The notes: a model not told the origin generated them from the sequence alone. A stretch of DNA of 64,000 nt from Hericium rajendrae (GCA_033439255.1 CM065887.1:1674001-1738000), one strand, 5' to 3'. Positions 9,734 through 21,804 are shown, counted from the stretch's first letter. Numbers and translations are program-made.

Positions 9734-12700
9734 ATGGTGTTAACCAAAGGAAAACGCAAGGGCAGAGGCGTCATCACCAATACGAATGGCGCGTACAGTG
9801 TCGCCAAATGCAAAACATTGCATCAGCTCGCCAAAGAGCAGAGACAGATGCTTGCTCAGCGGCGGGAGATTCTCAAAGGTATGTAGGCACTTGAATGGTG
9901 TAAACTTCACTCACCATCGATGTTTGATACAGCACTCCCTTCAGAGATGCGAGCAGCCGTCAACGCCATGGTAGCCTCCCATGGAGGACCGTCTGATGAA
10001 GCTCAAGATGACGTACAGTACGACCCTGGTGTAAGCGCAATGGACTGGGAGGATGATGACGACATTGGTATATCGGCCGACAGTGGTGAATGCAATGACG
10101 CTGTTCGTGCTGCCCATCAACATTTTATCATCCTGTAAGTGCAATCTCTCCCAGTGGTTTTTGAGCTAATATTGCCATATAACAACCTTGTCTTCCAGTC
10201 ATACTGTCCAGCCAGCATTGCGTTATCGGCGCGATCATCTTCGAGCGCTGTATCGTAACTGGGACGAACAGATACCGGCTCTCATGCAGGCATATCTACA
10301 TTGGAAGCACGAGAAGGCACTGGCGCCCACTGAGGGCCCTAACACTGAGAGCAGTGAGTTTGACGTACTCATTATCTATACGCACAGCACGTATCTCTCA
10401 TCTCATTTATCGCATTCTCGGCTCATATTTCGCAGAATCAGAAATGCAGGCAATCTCGAGGTCTGGCGGCGAGTTCGCCAATGTTTTGCTCATTCGACGT
10501 GGTCTCCTGGGAACGGCACCTGTACACCCATCGATCGCGATCAGTCTTCATACACTGAAGCTGTATCATCAACTACGGCGACAACATGCCTGTCTGAGCA
10601 TTCAAGCATTTGCAAGAGCTATCTGTGATCTGCACGATGTAAGTACAAGGTAACCACTATTGTACTTCTGGATCTCACTCGGCTCTTTCATAGGTAAATT
10701 ACCGCACGGTGTTCAGAGAACAGCTCTCCGTCACCTTTGATGCCTATCTGCATATTCTTCGTACTGTCGAACTTCAGGTGAATACGACGCTGGGTCGCAA
10801 CTTCGCCAATTGGCGTATACAAAATGTCTGTGTCTGCTGTGATTATAAGGTGATTTTACATTCTATCTTGGTTCCCCAAGTAACCTAACACTTGATATCC
10901 AGCTGCGGGATGAAGCCGTACCTTCCCCCACAAAACTCATGGCCATGGATGGGAATAACTCCGTGAAATGCATCTGTAATGCAGGAAATGAGGACGAGCA
11001 GGTTTTCCAGAGCAACTATTTCCTCTCACGTGAAGAGGTGGACAAGTTTAAAGATGAAGTCAAGCATCAGTCACCACGTGTTCGCAAGGATGATGAGAAC
11101 GACGATGTGAGTCTTCTGCTCACATGATACATTTTTCGCGAGATAGGCAGAGTCTTACATCTCTGCAGGAAAGCGAGGACGATGCTCCGTGGGTTCCAGA
11201 AGAGAGACCTATTGACGTGACAGAAGAAACATTAAATCAGCATGACCATAGCAAATGTACAGAATGCTGGAAGGTCAGCGCCGCCGAGCATCACAAGCGC
11301 GCACTGGACATATACAATGCGACAGGCATGTTTGCATCTGCATGTTGCCATGGATTCATGCGAGATGGTTCAAAGTGGAGAACTGTGCATAATCTGGCTT
11401 CTGCAGAGCTGGCTCTGACTTGTGTACAGAGCAAAATATCCTCTTGCCATCTCAAACCATGTCATCGATGCTGAAGGCCACGACCTCGGCATGGGACTGA
11501 ACAATGGCTGCAGGCTGAGATCTACCATCCAGAAGAGCAAGCTACTTGGTCCGAAAGCTCAACAGCATAATTTTCGACTATCAGTCAACTCGTTTCACAG
11601 ATACGCCCATTCAAGAACATGCCAGTTGGATAATCATCCTTTGTATCTCAAGGGCTGGGGAATTGAAGACCTCGAAGGCATGGAAAGGGTGTTCTCTGCA
11701 TCTGATGCTGTCACCAGTACCATTCGATATGCTATGCGTTATCACTGGCATCAGGCGATTGATCTGCACTTCAAACAATAGGACCAGGACAAGTACTCAG
11801 AACTCGGTTTGTGATGTTACTTGAGCAACTGCTTAGTTTCTCGACTCACAGGCTCTTTACAGGCAAGTTTCTCCTCGGTAATTATCGCCAATGTCTGGAC
11901 ATCATCGCGGAGAATGTGCCCGAGATCGAGAAGATGAAGGCCTCGTCGAACTTAAATGATGACGACTTCGAACGTTGGATCGACGAAGAATGAACCTTTC
12001 TCCATAGTCTGACAGATGAGCCAGAGGAACGTGTATTGGAATGCGCTTATGTCGAAGCACTTGAAGTGTGGACGAAAGCTGAGTGAGTACACGTCACTCA
12101 CTGAGCTTGCAGGCACAGAACTTATCCTTTGTCAGTGAGAAATACAAGTCAGCAACACAGCTCTTTGTCAATGATTCCAGCCACGCATCGTATTCATCCC
12201 AGGCAAGCCAGACTCGCTGTCTTGAAGGACGGCGCCATGCTGCCACAGATGAACTCCTCGTAACTATGCACGCAGTCCAGGTTCTACAGGAGAAGCTAGG
12301 TATCGAGCACGAGTGGACTCCTGCAGATCCCCAGTACAGGGATGTCGTGCAGTACTGTCGGCGCCGTGACTTCCATCATGCACTTGACCGCATCGAGTAT
12401 CTTGTTGTACAACAACTCTTCGAACTTTCAAAAGCTAATATCGCTGGAATGGGTAAGTGAATCTTTATGCTTCTATATGACTGCTTCTCATGATGTTTGA
12501 CAGGCTATAAAATGCGTACATCAATTTGGAAGGCTCTCAAGAAACGAGGCAAAGCGATCTGAAGCGCCTTGAAGCGATACAATACTCTCGCACAACAACT
12601 GAACCCTCCCGCACCCTTTCTGCAATGGAAGGATGTCGTGAACTACGCATTTGTATCTGAATTTGACATCCTTCGACACTCGTATTTCCGTTCTGATGTT

Positions 12701-13300
12701 ACGTTGTGTCTCTGGGCCCTGCAGGCTAACCGCAAGCTCACGAGTCGATACTTCAAGGTCCTGCGCACACGTGAAGAAATCTTGCATCTCAATGTCGAAA
12801 CGAAGCATCTCTACACAGCCATGCATGATGAGCACAGGCTGTTTGAATCAGTGGTGCAAAAAGTTGAAGCAGGCAACGAGACAGAAGAAGGCGACGCAGC
12901 CCTCACTGCTGAGATACGCTGCCTTTTAAATACACGGTTGTGCATGAATCGGGTTCACCAATGGCGCATACAGGCCATCTGGACCTTACCGGGCTACACA
13001 GGCTCTCGAGAGCACGGCGTGCATTTGCAGTCTGAGGAGGGAGGGCAGCTGGCAACAAACTCAGAGTTGGACATGGATCCTTTGAGTCCCACTGCCATGA
13101 CTCCCGACGAACTTCATGATGCTATACCTGAAGGGTCGAACGAAGCGCTGTATGAGGAACTTGATGACGGCACGCAGGAGCAGTTACATAGTTTGGGTGA
13201 TTTCATGGACAGCCTTGAGGCAGGGGATGACGATAATGACGACATGCCGCAGAGCACACAAGGCATCCCTTTGAATATGCTTTCCCGCTTCCGTCTGTAG
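9734..13300 (+). pseudogene. KDZ transposase, multi-exon, decayed
   Basis: Start chosen at ATG 9734 (MVLTKGKRKGRG). Good GT..AG introns lie at 9879-9932, 10135-10198, 10354-10435, 10639-10693, 10850-10902 and 11107-11168. The core reads as KDZ transposase: CVCCDY, then LMAMDGNNSVKC, then NYFLSREEVDKFKDEV, then KCTECWKVSAAEHHKRALDI and FASACCHGF. Further on come AKYPLAI, SVNSFHRYAHSRTCQL, HPLYLKGWGIEDLEGMERVF, SASDAVTSTIRYAMRYH and NYRQCLDIIAEN. The C-terminal helical region (12100-13300) ends in an acidic tail and MLSRFRL. Damage: the frame changes near 11380-11420 where the transposase core should be continuous, stops occur at about 11781, 11991 and 12560, and the expected YDIGC-like segment reads only as NNGCRL. 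Known KDZ proteins act as DDE-type nuclear transposases on their own inverted repeats. I am confident of the family, and the damage makes it a pseudogene unless some breaks are unrecognised introns. Confidence 0.85.
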
Positions 13301-13407
13301 ATCTTTTGTAACTACGACTATACAATATCTGATCCATTCTGTACTGAAGAATTATATATTTGCTGGCAACATGGACTTGTTTATATGGATGAGTGAGTGT
13401 CGAAGTA

Positions 13408-13988
13408 CATCAGGAAGGTTGACAACTTTCTGATTGACCTGACAATTTCTAACCCTACTGACAGCTCCTGATTCACCTGATTCACCTGAAAGCAATCTTA
13501 ACAGGCAAATATCTAATCAGACTTTTATATTCAAGAAAAGACATTTATTGTCAGATATATAAGTTTTTAATCTCTAACTAATAGATATATCAAAATCTTT
13601 GATATCTAAAATTTTTGAAAATCTGAGAGTGTCTGATTTCAAATCTGGAGGTCAAATATCAGTCAGATGGATCAGACAGTGTCAGACACCATCAGATGCT
13701 CTCAGACAGTTGCAGATAATTTTCAGATATTTGACCTCCAGATTTGAAAAAAATCTCAGATCAGACACTCTCAGATTTAGAAAATTTCAGATATCAGAGA
13801 TTTTGTTATATCTATTAGTTGGAGATTACAAACTTATATATCTGACAATAAATGTCTTTACTTAAATGTAAAAGTTTGATCAGATATTTGCCTGTTAAGA
13901 TTGCTTTCAGGTGGATCAGGTCAATCAGGAGCTGTCAGTAGGGTTAGAAATTGTCAGGTCAATCAGAAAGTTGTCAACCTTCCTGATG
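13408..13988. mobile_element. 581-bp foldback element (CATCAG family)
   Basis: The two halves are reverse complements from end to end. The left arm begins CATCAGGAAGGTTGACAACT and the right arm ends AGTTGTCAACCTTCCTGATG, with TA on each side. Internal landmarks such as AGCAATCTTAACAGGCAAAT, GACATTTATTGTCAGATATA and GGAGGTCAAATAT recur inverted. It has no coding capacity. It lies between the KDZ transposase and the first companion gene, so it inserted into the transposon. Related elements are at 25328-25497 and 31567-31967. Confidence 0.85.
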
Positions 13989-14337
13989 TAGCAAAAATGC
14001 CATGGCATACAACTTAACGAATTAACGTGATCTTGAGAACTACACGAAGTTATCTGCTCGTACTAAGTACATGCCTCTTAAATTCATTCCAATTGTTTGC
14101 AGCATAGGAAGTAAAAGTTATATATTGACAATGTGGCATAATGACTCAACATGTAGACACAATTCACGAGGAGAGGATACTAGGAATAGCATTATTGACA
14201 CTTGAATGGAACACACGCAAGTGCACATAACAAGTGCCTGTCCATCATGTGCATGATTAACATCAAACACCCGTCATTCACTCCATCCCCCATCGCGCAC
14301 TTCCTTCCCCATCTCTCACTGTATTATATTTGACGTG

Positions 14338-16113
14338 ATGTCATCTCTGCCAGCCAGTCCAGCAGTGAGCTCGAGCCCTTCATATGGACCAGCAGCTTTA
14401 ATGCAGTATGCATCAAGTACAATCCCACCCCCCTTACGAAAAGACATCGATCACGAACACATCAGTCGACGACTATACGTGCACAAGGACGGCAACGATC
14501 AGCTACAGGATGAGTTACACAGTCACTTCTGTACGAATCTGCAGCATCGTGAGCTCATGTTTCGTGATTCAGTACGGGACATGAAGAACGTGGTAAGTTA
14601 GATCTCCTCTCCGTCATGAGCTCAATATTCACTTTCTCTCAATTTTTAATTTAGGCTACTGGCTTGGATCGACTCGCAAACGGATTATTCATTGGCTTTG
14701 CTATCAGCGCAGATTGGGACAAGAAGGAGCCTCTGCACCTGTCAAAAATCGAACTTCACCCTATTCTCAGCCGTTACTTCTCACAGTACCCCGCCTTTCG
14801 AGCAACGCTGGCCAAGATCAAAGATATTGTCCGTGAAGAACTCACCCTGCCCCATATATATGGTTTTCCGGACAAGCTCAATGCTATGACACCGGGCGTG
14901 GGATATCTTGTCTCTGCAACGATGGAGCCGAGTGAAGATGGAGGTATCCGAATGGCACCCTCAATGCCCGCGCCCCCTATGCCAGCCTTCCGCCCCCGCT
15001 GTGGAGCGGTGCATTTTGCTCATCCTTTGCTCGTACCTGCTGCTGGCACTCTGCTTTCAGCCATCTCAGCGTCAGGGGATGCAGTACGGGATACAGTACA
15101 GGAACTCCGCGGTGATGCAGCAATGTTGTCTCAGCCATGTAAATTCTCTATATACTGAGATCAGCTCTTGCATAACTTACAGTGTGGCTGCATACAAAGT
15201 GCTCTTACCTCATTCTCAGCAAGAATGTTTGCTTGCAAGTGTATCCCTTCCTCAAGCGACTCATCTGCTGCATGCATCTCTCGAAAGACCTCATCTGAGA
15301 GAGGAGTTCAGGACTCTCGTGCTAGGGGCAGATGGATCGGAGGATGCTGCACTGGCAGAAAATGTATGTTGATCTCTGATCTGCAGTCGACTATCAAGAC
15401 TGACAGTTGGCGCCACAGATTTGCACTCTAAACCTGGAGTCTCGGTGATCATTTCCATCGAATGATGCTGTCATTGTCCTAAGTGGCCAGCCAGTTGTCT
15501 CGAGTTCTGATCTGGCCTTCGTAGGAACATCTATGGTAAGTAATACAACCAATCACCCTTTTTTGTACACTAAATCAGATTCATCATGTATTACATGACA
15601 TAAGCACCTACGCGAGCAGCTGACCAGTCTCCAACGCAACAGCAATCATCTTGTAGAGCTGCCTCATCGCAAGCTACCAACCTCCAGCTCGAGGGTGGTC
15701 CGACATCATCGCCATCACGCGCTGTCAACAGAGTGACTCAAGCTCATGTCTGGAGTCCACCACAGCACCTGCGTTTGACCAGCATTCCTGCTTCAACTTC
15801 GCAGCAGCATGTTTTCAACTCACCACCACCTTCGTATGGGTCTTTGCCAGCAAGACCGGGTGATCTCCAGCAGTTCAACTTCTCATCAAATGCAATGGAC
15901 TGGCTCATAGAGCATGAGGTTAGCACAGACATATACACACGTATCTATGCAGCACTACCATTCAAGCCGCAATATTGGTTTGATGCCTTCACCGAAGCCG
16001 GACTCACAGATCGTCAGGCTTGGGATCTCCGTGCCATCATAGTGCGAGATTCTCGAGGTGATGTAGGAGGCATTGTGGATTTCGTCACAGGTGGCCTGCA
16101 AAATATTAACTGA
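14338..16113 (+). pseudogene. KDZ companion gene 1, unknown function
   Basis: ATG at 14338 opens MSSLPASPAVSSSPSYGP, a serine/proline-rich start. Exon 1 runs to 14592, followed by a clear intron (14593-14654, GTAAGT..TTTAG), and exon 2 continues ATGLDRLANGLFIGFAISAD, WDKKEPLHLSKIELHPIL and RATLAKIKDIVREELTLP. A likely intron at 15139-15182 leads to AAYKVLLPHSQQECLLASVS and LEEFRTLVL-type text, but the phases do not match across it. The last exon (about 15733-16113) ends with SNAMDWLIEHEVSTD, YWFDAFTEAGLTDRQAWDLR and TGGLQNIN. I do not recognise the family. The final segment, a small helical region, could be a protein-interaction module. The frame mismatch suggests decay, though unusual splicing is possible. 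Its place inside the KDZ repeats marks it as cargo. Confidence 0.55.
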
Positions 16114-16307
16114 GTTTGCTGGTGTAGAAGCAGATGTATTCGACTAGATACTGTACATGTGTAAATCAATCTTATGCCACTGTCTGTGTAGTGGGGGACC
16201 AGGGGAGAATCTGAGTTATGATTATTTTCTCACAGATTTTGTTGATTCATTCCAAACAACTTTACTGGCGATAAAATCTTCTGAGCAGTAATTCTACCCT
16301 CTCCGCG

Positions 16308-17856
16308 ATGCCCCCCGTATGCTCTGATAATTTCAGAACAGCCAACAAGGGTGACAAACAGCGGCAAACAACTGCTACTCACAAGGAAGCCTTATTTTCT
16401 GCTCTTTCGACCAGTCGACAGGCAGTGGTCAAATCTGTGAACACAATCGCAGCTGAGCACGACAAGTAGTCTGAATCTTGTTATCTCCACATCCCTGCAC
16501 TTACCACTCATACCTTAGGGACAAGTGCTATATCTTGACCCAGCTTCATGCCAGGTCGAAGATGCTAATTTCAAAGCGCAAGCCATCGCTGTACAATGCT
16601 TATCTCCATCATCTATCAAAGAAAGGTATGGAACTCAACAAAAATGGCTATGCATTTTATTTACGACGGCATGCGGGATAGAAAACAACAATGATAGAGA
16701 AGGCCGAGAGAAGCTGCCCAACTTGTCGAGCAAGATGGCTGAGACAGATTGGCACGCAGGCCTGTCAGTGCAAGACAAAGCTCAGCTCATCTATGACTTG
16801 GAGGAAGCGAAGAGGGAGAAGGAAGCGAAGAAGAAGATGACACAGGCTTACATCACAAAGGACTTCAATGGTATGGTTGAGAAGCTGCAGACTGAGGTAC
16901 GCCATGTTAGAATCGAAGTCGAGACAATAATGGCAATCGTGGACCCACAAACCTTCTTTGCAGTTTGTCAGCCTCAGCCAGCGCACCGGTGCAGAGTATC
17001 TCGTCTTCTTTATGAGGGGCAGGAATCTCGACACATTCGATAGCCAGATCTTTGCAACACCAAAGGCTGCCGAAGCATGTGGCCATTTGTTTGCACAAAC
17101 ACCCAAGGAATGGGTTTGAAGATTGAAGGATACTGTGTTGCCGGCCTCGCAGGTATGTATTCCCACAGCTCTTACGAGATCCATCAGAGACGATTGACAC
17201 ATTGTTGACAACGTGTGTTTACTGATGTTCTGATTCCCAGGTGCCCTCAAGAATTCTGATCTGCTCGATCTCAATTGTGTGGAGGCACAGAAGAAGATTC
17301 GCAAGATGATCTCTGACGGTCTCAGTAAGTCGCCAATGCAGTACTTCTCCCATTGCCTTCACTAATGCCCTGATCAGCTGCCATTTTACTGCAGAAAGGA
17401 ATGCCGCCCCAATTGCATCCTGCCATGCAGTATTCAGCCCACGAAAGCCTCGTCGTGAAGACTGGTGTTGAGCTTGTCAGTTGGCCTGACCCATCGGGAA
17501 TGCACTCTGTCAAGCATATCAACACCGCGTTCGAGTTATCGCACCTGCTGACAGCTTTAACAATCAGCGAATGCCGCTGGGAGATCCTCTCTGATGAGGA
17601 TTGGAAGGCACACAGGGCTGCATACTGAAAGCACGGAGCTCCCAAGAGGAAGACTCGGAACGACAAAGGCATCCCTAGGAAGGGCAAGAATGTCAAAAGC
17701 TCCGAGTTCATCAATTCGGATGAGGATGAGGAGGACGAGGGGAAGAACGGGGGCATGAGCGATGGTGGGGGTGAAGGTGAGGGTGCGGGTGCGAGCGAGG
17801 GTGCAGGCGAGGGTTCAGGTGCGGGCACAGGTGTGGGCGAAGGCGTCGATGCTTAG
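16308..17856 (+). pseudogene. KDZ companion gene 2, HMG-box-like start and acidic GEG tail
   Basis: Exon 1 (16308-16465) starts MPPVCSDNFRTANKGDKQRQ. The intron 16466-16518 (GTAGTC..CCTTAG) joins in phase to DKCYILTQLHARSKMLISKR and KPSLYNAYLHHLSKKGMELN, whose R/K-KPS-YNAY core resembles an HMG-box-type or related helical start seen in a widespread family of agaricomycete hypothetical proteins. The frame then shifts to KLPNLSSKMAETDWHAGLSV and DKAQLIYDLEEAKREKEAKK, and shifts again to TGAEYLVFFMRGRNLDTFD and FATPKAAEACGHLFAQTPKE. The end is GMPPQLHPAMQYSAHESLVV, ECRWEILSDEDWKAHRAAY and an acidic, GEG-repeat tail, stopping at 17854-17856. At least two frame changes and in-frame stops at about 17118 and 17626 show decay. 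Nuclear, DNA-associated function is only a guess from composition. Confidence 0.6.
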
Positions 17857-18384
17857 CTCGGTGTGTTTTGAATTTCTCCTCTCCCCTCTCCTTTCTCAAT
17901 GCACGAGCAGATCCACCCTCACCACCGCCCAATGCTCGTGCTTGTCATGCAGTGCCTGGCTTTCTGCCTCAGGCCGTTCGCCACATCATCATTCCCCACA
18001 CACTCTTTTGGCTTCCTTTTATCATGTCTCCCTTTGTGTTCGTGTCATTCCTTTCACGTTCATGTTTCCTTTCGCGTTCATGTCCATCTCTCCTTTCGCG
18101 TTCACGTCCATCTCTCCTTTCGCATTCACGTCATTCCTTTTGCCATTGCTGTCAACATCATACCCTACTATTGCACCTACTATTTTCTATCTGTCGTCAG
18201 ACTTTATATTAAGCCTCCTATGTGACTTTGCCACTGGAGAACATGTCCTTAACCTAACTACATGCTTGTGCAACCATTAGATTGTGTGAATCAAGAGTTT
18301 GGGATGATTGAATAGCACTCAAATGCTAAGGTGCTGCCAATCACGAAAATTTGCAATAAATATCGGGATGAGTGTTTTATCAAC
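17857..18384. other. spacer with pyrimidine-rich repeats
   Basis: No gene. At 18045-18130 a 24-27-bp unit around CCTTTCGCGTTCACGTCCAT repeats about four times, decaying through C to T changes. The remainder separates the last companion gene from the right inverted repeat. Confidence 0.6.
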
Positions 18385-18994
18385 GATCTGACTTGATATT
18401 CGCAATCTACACATCGTCACGATTCAATAGGTATATACATTGTCCCTCATAGGGGATGGGAGGAGGGAGGACAGTCACCGTCACCGACGACAATGGCGGG
18501 CGCCTAATGGGCCCGGGCAGTGCCAGGCGAGAACTGCTTTACACCTCTATACGGTGGTGCAATCAGAAATGTACTGTGATATTCATAATCTACGTATTTC
18601 AGCGACTCAGAATATATGTACATTGTCCCCTATAAAGGACGGGAGGAGGGAGAACGCATCGTTGTCGTCAGTGACGGTGATGACGGCAGGCGCTTGATGG
18701 GCAGGACAGCGGCAAGCGAGAGGCGCACGCTGATAGGCGCCGAGGGAACGGGACGATGGGCAGGAGGGACGGAACGTGTATGCCGAGACATTGCCGAGCC
18801 GGTGTTGATCCATGCCTGATGACGAGCGGCATGGACTGAACAGCCCCGAGACCGTGGGCAGACTGGCTACAAGGTGGACACTGGAGGGGCTAGTAACCGT
18901 AGTACGCAGATTAACACAATCTGAGGCAGATTAGGCTTGAATCAGGGTCTGGATCACGAGGCTTACTAGGCTCGAGTATTGTGTCACACAGGTG
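18385..18994 (-). repeat. KDZ right terminal inverted repeat
   Basis: The reverse complement of 8985-9594, starting at GATCTGACTTGATATTCGCA and ending TTGTGTCACACAGGTG. It keeps both subterminal blocks. Differences from the left copy are scattered and largely CpG transitions, so both ends have decayed in place since insertion. Confidence 0.85.
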
Positions 18995-19247
18995 CTCAAT
19001 CAACCACTTGACTTTAAAACCACCATCTCCAGAGTGAGAATTAGTGTGAAGCATTTGAGTTAAGGTAAGTTTAGCTACTAGACCGATTGGAAGGCTAGTT
19101 AGTTAGTTGGTTCACTTAAGTTCTATCTTTGCTTTTACGTCTGTGGTACGTAAGCAACTCATCGATTCAAGTCTAGTTCCATTCGACATCCATAGTACGT
19201 ATTGAATATTGCCATCCAGTTTCAGTTCATGCAAGACCAAGTTACGA

Positions 19248-19330
19248 CCTTTACGACCTTTACGACCTTTACGACCTTTATGACCCTTTACGACCTTTTC
19301 GACCTTTATGACCTTTATGACCTCAAGTCT
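19248..19330. repeat. 10-bp minisatellite TTTACGACCT
   Basis: About eight tandem units of TTTACGACCT with variants TTTATGACCT and TTTTCGACCT. Isolated units also appear shortly after, at 19375-19390. Confidence 0.85.
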
Positions 19331-20499
19331 TGACACTTCAAGCTCAAGCCTTGTCAGAGTTTTGGCACTCTTACGACTTTTACGACCCAGCTATTCTGAA
19401 GTTTTGTTTGGTTCTATTTATAGGAGCATATACAAGGCCAAGCAATTCTGCTATAAAATCCACAAAATAAGCACTAGCAAAGAAAAGCATACAAAGAGCT
19501 GCTCAACCATACAACAAAGAGAAAAACCTGATAAACTTCTTGAACGACTAGGTACATCCAGGAAAGTGGAAAACCTGATAGTATCTAGGGTAGTGTGATT
19601 TAATTTATATTTTGGGTTGTTCATAAGTCTGAAATATATACTCATATCCTTCGAACCATGCCACCATCACGACATCGTGTGTTTTCTGATGAAAAGGACA
19701 AGCTTTTGGCAGATGAAAGCTGTCAGAAATTGTTCTACATGGATGTGAAAAGTGGATTGAGCATTGTGAATATGAAATAAGTCTGACAATGATATGTATT
19801 TAAGAACCATGAAGAAGATGTTATGCTGATTTATGATGGCATAGACAGAGTACACAGATATAGTTGATGATGAGTTCTAAGTGCACCTGGTATGCCACAG
19901 ATACTGAGCATGCAATATGTATGAAAGTTCTAAATCTTCTGTCATTGAGTTTATGTCATGTATGCAAGGTTCACATCACCAGTTACTTCGCAGAGAAGGC
20001 ATGTAAAAATACAGTAAAATACAGTAAGTCGAAACACAATTTCTGATGTCAACCTGAAAATTATATGCCTTTCAACATATGCTAAAGTGATCTTTTTTCA
20101 AAAATGTCTGCAATGCTGAATTTCATTGAATGATACCATTACATGCTATGCGCAAAAGCTTGAGAGTCAAGGAACTTGTCATACTTCTAACTTTCACCTT
20201 TAAAATCATTTTTGATGATGATGGTGAGTCTGCATAATAGAGGAGAACTAGCTTTCAAGGCTCAAGAGGTGATTGTGTTGGTATTTTGAGATGCACAGAG
20301 AGATTAGTTGGAGGCATATAAGGAGTAATACCAATCAGATCTAGCAATGTCTTTGTCATAGATGTTGACAACATGATTGATATGGTCTTGTAGACTGAGG
20401 TCATGAAGGTCTTGTTTATCGATCTCTCCTTTGTTGTTGATGTGCACCATACAGAGATCAACTTGGAGCTTGACATGAAAGCACGTCTGAAATATGTTG

Positions 20500-20660
20500 C
20501 AGCCCATCAGGAAAAACCGGAGTTTCACTAAATCAGGTGATGTGCCTACAGAAGCACTGATGTGCCTATAGAAGCACTGATGGTAACTACCGGTGTTCTC
20601 CAGCAGATACTGTAGCTCATCTCATTCTACAGTAGCCTTCTGTAGCTCTCTGTAGTTATA
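20500..20660. repeat. CTACAG/CTGTAG-rich block, left
   Basis: Begins GCCCATCAGGAAAAACCGGA and then carries many CTGTAG and CTACAG hexamers. Its outer edge is a near reverse complement of the outer edge of the block at 22677-22850, and both are rich in the same hexamers, so the pair may be the ends of a 2.3-kb inverted-repeat element. The body does not align cleanly. Confidence 0.4.
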
Positions 20661-21023
20661 CTATATTTTCAATTCATTATATTCCTTGAATGTTTCTGAA
20701 AAATAAAGCTGTACTTGTGTTTATCGTATAGTCTGACTTCTTTGATGACTCATGTACTGTCACCACAAGTGACATGTCACATACACATGTAGCGCGCCTC
20801 TTGCAGTTCCCGAATCCCCACTCTGCATTTATGTCCTAGGCAAGCAAAGCACAAGTCAAGAAAAAATGTGAGTGTATTCAAATTATCTTGATTAACATTT
20901 TCTAGGAAGTTTAACAGCACATCAGCAATTTTGGTTATGAAAAGGTATGTGTGATTGACGCTCTAACTAACTATCTTATATCCTAGATTTCGATGTTGTG
21001 CACCAAGAAGTACACCGATTTGC

Positions 21024-21700
21024 ATGTATGTACATGCGTTCGAAAGGTACGGATCACCGCTTTCTGGAACACTAAACATGTCTCCGGTGCGTTTCCTCGT
21101 TGTAACGATATTCCAGAAACATGTTTTTGCTGACAGTTTTAGAGATTTCATTCTAGTGGCTCCAGTTTTGCAGCTACCAGGTCGCATGATGGCTCGTTTG
21201 AAAGCTCTTGATGAGCTCTTTCTAACGCGCCAAAAACGTCTGTGGTACGTCCATTCTTCGCTATTATACAGCCCATTCTTGTTTAGAGGGGCGATTTTTA
21301 GAAGTTCTCAGATCGGGTCATGCATGACACCGTTCGAAAGCTACGATCAACCGCTTTCCAGAACAGTTGAAACGTTCATGGTGTGTTCTCTTGTTGTTGA
21401 GATAGGCCTGAAACAATATTTGACCTCCATTTTCAGAGATTTTGCCCCTATGGGACGAGTTCTGCCCCTATCATGGGGCATGAGGGCTTGTCCGAAAGCT
21501 ATTTATTAGGGCTTTCAGATGGTCCAATCAGTTTTGTGGTGCATGCAGTATTCAAGGCACTATGCCACTTTGTGTACCTACTAAAGGTCACCCATAGTGT
21601 TCAGGCTATAGTGCCTTCAATATTCAACGTATCACATCGTATAGGGCACCGTTCGAAAGAGATCAATCACACGGTTCGAACGATACTAGGTACGTGCTAA
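21024..21700. repeat. diverged tandem repeat, period about 305 bp
   Basis: The motif CGTTCGAAAG followed by a variant of TACGGATCACCGCTTTC occurs near 21038, 21342 and 21651. A half-unit related to GTTTGAAAGCTCTTGATGAG occurs near 21195 and 21493. Units end with repeated TTTTAGAGATTT or TTTCAGAGATTT text. The open frames through it change between units, so it looks like a non-coding diverged array rather than a gene. Confidence 0.55.
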
Positions 21701-21804
21701 TCGGATAAGAATTGATCTTTGTAGAAGAGAAAGGGAGATCTGTCAGAGGGACCCGGACACTCTCTCACGCCCCTTTCAGCTGCGACGCATGCAACTAAGG
21801 AAGA

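Larger units (their letters stand above)
8985..18994 (+). mobile_element. KDZ-superfamily DNA transposon, about 10 kb
   Basis: The element is bounded by inverted terminal repeats of about 610 bp that start CACCTGTGTGACACAA. Inside are, in order on the plus strand, a multi-exon KDZ (Kyakuja-Dileera-Zisupton) transposase remnant (9734-13300), a foldback MITE insertion (13408-13988) and two companion genes (14338-16113 and 16308-17856). KDZ elements are known as large fungal DNA transposons that often carry extra genes. The flanks CCCCAATC (left) and GCTCAATC (right) agree at six of eight positions and may be a decayed 8-bp target duplication. All three genes show frame damage, so this copy is probably no longer autonomous, although its ends may still be movable by an active relative. 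Confidence 0.85.
18995..21023. other. gene-free stretch with minisatellite
   Basis: AT-rich sequence with no convincing gene. A possible start MPPSRHRVFSDEKDKLLADE at 19660 runs only about 40 codons before a stop. A minus-strand open stretch at 20528-20255 has protein-like text (VHINNKGEIDKQDLHD) without a recognised motif. A 10-bp array lies at 19248-19330. Confidence 0.45.

Noticed and set aside
14335-14337. Earlier GTG start for the first KDZ companion gene
   Set aside because: Eukaryotic genes start at ATG; the next codon, 14338, is ATG.
17762-18280. Plus- and minus-strand open frames around the acidic GEG tail and the pyrimidine repeats
   Set aside because: The plus frame overlapping 17762-17856 is a shadow of the companion gene tail; the rest is low-complexity.
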